Source of the DNA: Polynucleobacter sp. AP-Elch-400A-B2
Lineage (GTDB): Bacteria > Pseudomonadota > Gammaproteobacteria > Burkholderiales > Burkholderiaceae
Length of the DNA: 64,000 nt
NCBI RefSeq assembly: GCF_018688355.1
Contig: NZ_CP061317.1
Coordinates: forward strand, 1,062,091-1,126,090
Reading direction: 5' to 3'
In this document: piece by piece, positions 60,335 through 64,000 of the stretch
Layout: each line of letters opens with the position of its first letter
Position numbering within the stretch: position 1 is the stretch's first letter
Notes under the pieces: model-generated
What the model saw: the letters and a program-made list of their open reading frames with translations, nothing else
Told to the model about the DNA's origin: nothing
The model's database searches: none
Position numbers and translations under genes: made by a program

Positions 60335-61490
60335 TGCTATCCAATAGAATTTTTAACATTCGACGTAAGGGCTCAGCAGCACCCCACAATAGTTGATCGC
60401 CTACAGTAAAAGCTCCAAGATATTCAGGGCCCATCGCCATTTTATGCAATCGTCCGATGGGTACCGTCAATGTGCCGCTAACAGCTGCTGGAGATAGTTC
60501 ACGCTCAGTAGTCTCGCGATCATTTGGAATCACCTTGACCCATTGATTGTCATTGGCCAATATTGACTCAATCTCTTTGAGCGGAATATCTTTTTTAAGT
60601 TTGATGGTGAGACCTTGTGAGTGGCAGCGCATCGCTCCAACACGAACACATAAACCATCTATTGGAATGCTCCCTGGGGTTCTAAACGCAGGGCGGCCTA
60701 AGATCTTATTAAATTCAGCTCCGCCTTTCCACTCTTCTTTGGTTTGACCATTCTCCACAGGAACATCAATCCAAGGAATCAAACTACCCGCTAAAGGAGT
60801 ATTGCGAAAGTTTTTCTTTGGAAAATCAGGTGAACGTAATGTTTCAGTGATTTTGCGATCAATATCCAGAATCCAAGAAGAAGGATCAGCCAACTCGGTT
60901 GCTACGCTATCGCGCAAAGCACCCATCTGCAACAGTAGCTCGCGCATATTTTGCGCACCAGCACCAGAAGCAGCCTGATAAGTCATAGCGCTGATCCACT
61001 CAACCATATCGGCTTTCACTAGCCCGCCCATAGCCATCATCATGAGGCTGACTGTACAGTTACTACCAATCCAGTTTTTTCCACCGGCTGCTAATGCTTT
61101 ATCAATCACTGGACGATTTACTGGATCAAGGACTAGGACTGCATCATCCTTCATGCGCAACGCACTTGCCGCATCAATCCAATGACCTTGCCAACCAGCA
61201 GCACGTAGCTTAGGGAAAATCTCATTGGTGTAATCACCGCCCTGACAAGTCAAAATGATGTCACAACGCGCAAGTGCCTTGATGTCATTCGCATCTAGCA
61301 AGATATTTTCACTCTTGGTCACTTTTTGACCGTTTAGGAGTGGAACTGCACCACCAGCCTGACTAGTGCTGAAAAAAACAGGCTCAATTAAATCAAAATC
61401 CTTTTCAGCCAGCATTCTCTCCATGAGAACGCTACCAACCATACCGCGCCAGCCGACTAAGCCTACTAAAGGATTTTTTGTATTTAACAT
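60327..61490 (-). CDS. asd: Aspartate-semialdehyde dehydrogenase
   Basis: The protein has 387 residues from the ATG at 61490 (a TTG nine bases up is in frame). It reduces beta-aspartyl phosphate to aspartate semialdehyde for lysine, methionine and threonine. The NADP-binding start is LVGLVGWRGMVGSVLMERM, the catalytic cysteine is Cys145 in WIGSNCTVSLMMMAMGGL, and VGAMRCHSQGLTIKL lies near the end. It is typical of Gram-negative Asd. It lies between leuB and the FimV-like gene. Confidence 0.97.
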   Translation of the reverse strand: MLNTKNPLVGLVGWRGMVGSVLMERMLAEKDFDLIEPVFFSTSQAGGAVPLLNGQKVTKSENILLDANDIKALARCDIILTCQGGDYTNEIFPKLRAAGWQGHWIDAASALRMKDDAVLVLDPVNRPVIDKALAAGGKNWIGSNCTVSLMMMAMGGLVKADMVEWISAMTYQAASGAGAQNMRELLLQMGALRDSVATELADPSSWILDIDRKITETLRSPDFPKKNFRNTPLAGSLIPWIDVPVENGQTKEEWKGGAEFNKILGRPAFRTPGSIPIDGLCVRVGAMRCHSQGLTIKLKKDIPLKEIESILANDNQWVKVIPNDRETTERELSPAAVSGTLTVPIGRLHKMAMGPEYLGAFTVGDQLLWGAAEPLRRMLKILLDSNA

Positions 61491-61543
61491 GATGATCAAC
61501 TATCTATTCAGGATGTTGCAATATTTTCGAGTGTGAGTAATTC

Positions 61544-62617
61544 TCATTTGGAAAGAGCGGCAACAACGGCATCGCCCATTTCAACGGTAGAAACTTTTTT
61601 AGTACCTTCAGTGTAGATATCAGTGGTACGTAAACCTTGAGATAACACCTTTTGGACTGCCGCCTCAATCCGATCCGCTTCCGCAGGTAAACCCAATGAG
61701 TAACGCAGCATCATGGCAGCAGAAAGAATCGTTGCCAATGGATTGGCGATACCTTTACCAGCAATATCTGGCGCAGAGCCATGGCTCGGCTCATACAAGC
61801 CTTTATTGTTTTTATCCAATGAAGCGGATGGCAACATACCAATTGAGCCAGTTAACATAGCCGCCTCGTCAGACAAAATGTCACCAAACAGGTTGCCAGT
61901 CACTACAACATCAAATGCTTTAGGCGCTTTAACTAGTTGCATAGCTGCGTTATCTACATACATATGAGATAACTCGATATCGGGATAATCTTTGCTCACG
62001 CGAATCATGACTTCGCGCCACAACTGCGAAGTCTCTAATACATTAGCCTTATCTACGCTGCACACCTTCTTGCCACGTTTGCGGGCTGCTTCAAAAGCTA
62101 CGCGGCCGATACGCTCGACTTCAGGCTCGCTGTAATGCATCATGTCAAAGCCTTCGCGCGCACCCTTGAATAAAGGCAATTCAGAAGTACGAATACCCCG
62201 TGGCTGACCAAAGTAGATATCGCCGTTCAGTTCGCGAATAATCAAGATATCGAGGCCGCTAACAATTTCAGGTTTCAAGCTTGATGCTGAGGTAAGCTCG
62301 TCATAACAAATAGCAGGTCTGAAATTAGCAAATAGTTCAAGATGCTTACGCAAGCCTAAGATGGCTTGCTCTGGGCGGAGTTCGCGAGCCAAGGCGTCAT
62401 ATTTCCAGTCGCCCACCGCACCAAACAAAATAGCATCTGCTTTTTTAGCAAGCTCTAGAGTCACAGGTGGCAATGGATGGCCGGACACATCATAAGCAGC
62501 GCCACCAACTGGGGCTGACTCAAGGTCAAATTTAGGGCCGAGCGCGTTTAACACCTTAACTGCTTCAGCGACGATTTCCGGGCCGATACCATCGCCCGGT
62601 AGGACTGCAATTTTCAT
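61544..62617 (-). CDS. leuB: 3-isopropylmalate dehydrogenase
   Basis: The 357-residue NAD-dependent decarboxylating dehydrogenase of leucine synthesis has MKIAVLPGDGIGPEIVAEAVK, RELNGDIYFGQPRG, the catalytic tyrosine/lysine region, DKANVLETSQLWR, and LFGDILSDEAAMLTGSIGMLPSASL, plus EPSHGSAPDIAGKGIANP. It is 24 bases after leuD, in the leuC-leuD-leuB order. Confidence 0.98.
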   Translation of the reverse strand: MKIAVLPGDGIGPEIVAEAVKVLNALGPKFDLESAPVGGAAYDVSGHPLPPVTLELAKKADAILFGAVGDWKYDALARELRPEQAILGLRKHLELFANFRPAICYDELTSASSLKPEIVSGLDILIIRELNGDIYFGQPRGIRTSELPLFKGAREGFDMMHYSEPEVERIGRVAFEAARKRGKKVCSVDKANVLETSQLWREVMIRVSKDYPDIELSHMYVDNAAMQLVKAPKAFDVVVTGNLFGDILSDEAAMLTGSIGMLPSASLDKNNKGLYEPSHGSAPDIAGKGIANPLATILSAAMMLRYSLGLPAEADRIEAAVQKVLSQGLRTTDIYTEGTKKVSTVEMGDAVVAALSK

Positions 62618-62641
62618 GAAAAGGCCTTTAACTCTATAAAA

Positions 62642-63289
62642 CTACGGCAGTTGTGTCGCAAGCCAAGGCATCTTGAGAATGCGCTCAGCTTCGTAAGCCT
62701 TGATTTTATCTGCATGTTGCAGGGTTAAGCCAATATCGTCTAAGCCGTTCAGCAGGCAATGCTTTCTGAATGGCGCCACATCAAAGCTATAAGTGGTTCC
62801 ATCAGGCAAGATGACTTGCTGAGCCTCTAGATCAATTGTGAGCTGATAGCCGCTAAAAGCAAGGGTTTCATTAAATAAATGATCTACCTGCAACTCAGAG
62901 AGGGCAATCGGTAAAAGGCCATTCTTAAAGCAATTATTGTTAAAGATGTCTGCAAAACTAGGGGCAATGACCGCTCTAAAGCCATATTGATCCAAAGCCC
63001 AAGGTGCGTGCTCGCGGGAGCTGCCACAGCCAAAGTTCTTGCGGGCAAGCAATATTCCGGCATCTTTATAGCGCGGTTGGTTTAAAACAAAGTCTGGATT
63101 AATTGGGCGCGTACTACAGTCTTGACCAGGCTCACCATGATCCAGATAACGCCATTCATCAAACAAATTATGGCCAAAACCTGTTTTCTTAATTGATTTT
63201 AAGAATTGCTTGGGGATGATGGCATCGGTATCTACATTTTCGCGATTAAGCGGAACTACCAAGCCTTTGTATACCGTAAATTTTTCCAT
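62642..63289 (-). CDS. leuD: 3-isopropylmalate dehydratase small subunit
   Basis: The 215-residue subunit of the LeuCD isomerase has the swivel domain: LNRENVDTDAIIPKQFLKSI, LARKNFGCGSSREHAPWAL, FADIFNNNCFKNGLLPI. It completes the aconitase-like active site of LeuC. It is separated from leuC by a small lipoprotein gene. Confidence 0.98.
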   Translation of the reverse strand: MEKFTVYKGLVVPLNRENVDTDAIIPKQFLKSIKKTGFGHNLFDEWRYLDHGEPGQDCSTRPINPDFVLNQPRYKDAGILLARKNFGCGSSREHAPWALDQYGFRAVIAPSFADIFNNNCFKNGLLPIALSELQVDHLFNETLAFSGYQLTIDLEAQQVILPDGTTYSFDVAPFRKHCLLNGLDDIGLTLQHADKIKAYEAERILKMPWLATQLP

Positions 63290-63321
63290 GGTGATCTTTA
63301 CTAAATATTGACTGTGTGTGC

Positions 63322-63531
63322 TTATTTGACTGGAGTCACAACAACATCTTTCCCTTGAGTTTGGGACTGATTGGATGTGTTGGTATTTTTACTTCCGCCC
63401 ATAGAATTGCCCATGGTTTGAAGATCTTTACCCATGCCTTCCATTGTGTTTGCACAAGCAGATAGGATGATGCCGATGGCAGCAACTATCGTCAATTTTT
63501 TAATCATTGTGAATGAGGACCATTTAAACAC
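63322..63531 (-). CDS. Entericidin-like small lipoprotein between leuC and leuD
   Basis: The 69-residue ORF has a lipobox IILSAC preceded by IKKLTIVAAIGI, then NTMEGMGKDLQTMGNSMG, as in entericidin A/B family proteins, and a polar Asn/Ser/Gln tail. The GTG at 63531 is preceded by TAAGGAG at five-base spacing, which overlaps the leuC stop; the ATG at 63507 has no such site but would give a more usual lipoprotein leader. Entericidins are small toxic/antidote lipoproteins; the function here is unproven. Confidence 0.78.
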   Translation of the reverse strand: MFKWSSFTMIKKLTIVAAIGIILSACANTMEGMGKDLQTMGNSMGGSKNTNTSNQSQTQGKDVVVTPVK

Positions 63532-63540
63532 TATATCTCC

Positions 63541-64000
63541 TTAAGAAATCTTACGAACATCAACAAAATGACCTTCAATCGCAGCAGCGGCAGCCATCGC
63601 TGGGCTCACTAAGTGCGTTCTGCCACCATTACCTTGGCGACCCTCAAAGTTACGATTAGATGTAGATGCACAACGCTCACCAGGCTCAAGTCGATCGGCA
63701 TTCATTGCCAAACACATAGAGCAACCAGGCTCACGCCACTCAAAGCCAGCAGCTTTAAATACACGATCTAAACCTTCACGTTCAGCTTGGGCTTTAACCA
63801 ATCCAGAGCCAGGAACTACTAATGCCAACTTCACATTAGAAGCCAACTTCTTACCTAGACGATCAACCACTTTGGCAGCAGCGCGAATATCTTCGATACG
63901 ACTATTGGTGCAAGACCCGATAAATACTTTATCAATAGAGATGTTGCTTAATGGAGTGTTGGGCACAAGACCCATGTATTCAAGTGCACGCTCCATTGCA
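63541..64000 (-). CDS. leuC: 3-isopropylmalate dehydratase large subunit, C-terminal part (start beyond the window)
   Basis: About 153 C-terminal residues of LeuC, reading in from the right edge. It carries VFIGSCTNSRIEDIRAAAKV with one Fe-S cysteine, and the two others in EPGCSMCLAMNADRL, then STSNRNFEGRQGNGGRTHLVSP (split). LeuC with LeuD converts 2- to 3-isopropylmalate through a [4Fe-4S] cluster. The reading frame stays open to the window edge. Confidence 0.97.
   Translation of the reverse strand, partial: AMERALEYMGLVPNTPLSNISIDKVFIGSCTNSRIEDIRAAAKVVDRLGKKLASNVKLALVVPGSGLVKAQAEREGLDRVFKAAGFEWREPGCSMCLAMNADRLEPGERCASTSNRNFEGRQGNGGRTHLVSPAMAAAAAIEGHFVDVRKIS

Overview
This 64 kb window is ordinary bacterial chromosome from a betaproteobacterium of the Burkholderiaceae. 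It most resembles a free-living freshwater Polynucleobacter. This rests on protein sequences, on the order leuC-leuD-leuB-asd-fimV-truA-trpF-trpB-trpA-accD-folC-SPOR-cvpA-purF-metZ, and on a moderate-to-low GC content with tight gene packing. The taxon is inferred from reading, not from a search. Both ends cut genes: enolase at the left and leuC at the right. I see no insertion sequence, prophage, CRISPR array, rRNA or origin, and no gene-free stretch longer than about 170 bases.

Layout. 1-3730: eno, ftsB, hslO, gltX and a tRNA-Ala/Glu/Asp cluster ending in a strong terminator. 3789-10106: a patch of envelope and exported proteins of uncertain function (Ala-repeat protein, TolC-like protein overlapping an alpha/beta hydrolase, lone DUF4118 membrane protein, Pro-rich peptide, DUF2147, MipA/OmpV, M48 lipoprotein). 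10218-16438: a LysR regulator divergent from the glyoxylate-to-glycerate operon gcl-hyi-glxR, extended by yqiA and a DUF3108 gene, with a clear LysR-type palindrome in the divergent gap. 16471-31854: housekeeping and redox genes (ion channel, ankyrin, tatD, holB, tmk, mltG, ygfZ, NRDE, thioesterase, selO-msrB-yciB-bolA-ppiC, gloA, GNAT, DUF1289, ABC-F, yhhQ). 31950-33128: gcdH.

33125-48278 is the most distinctive part. A minus-strand sulfur-oxidation cluster runs arsR-soxC-soxD-soxY-soxZ-soxA-soxX-soxB-dsrE-soxH-like-cytochrome c, then three YeeE/YedE sulfur-transport genes, a DUF442/TIGR01244 sulfurtransferase-like gene, a thioesterase, and the rhodanese-containing tRNA 2-selenouridine synthase mnmH. 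Divergent from arsR are modB-modC (no modA nearby) and then a HiPIP gene. Together these would take up molybdate for the SoxC cofactor, oxidise thiosulfate in the periplasm, pass electrons to c-type cytochromes or HiPIP, and import or route sulfane sulfur into the cell. Two regulatory signals stand out: an 18-bp near-palindrome just upstream of arsR, and an intrinsic-terminator hairpin between soxX and soxB that looks like an internal attenuator.

48319-64000: methyltransferase, metZ, purF, cvpA, SPOR protein, folC, accD, trpA, trpB, trpF, truA, fimV-like, asd, leuB, leuD, an entericidin-like lipoprotein and the end of leuC, almost all on the minus strand with short spacings.
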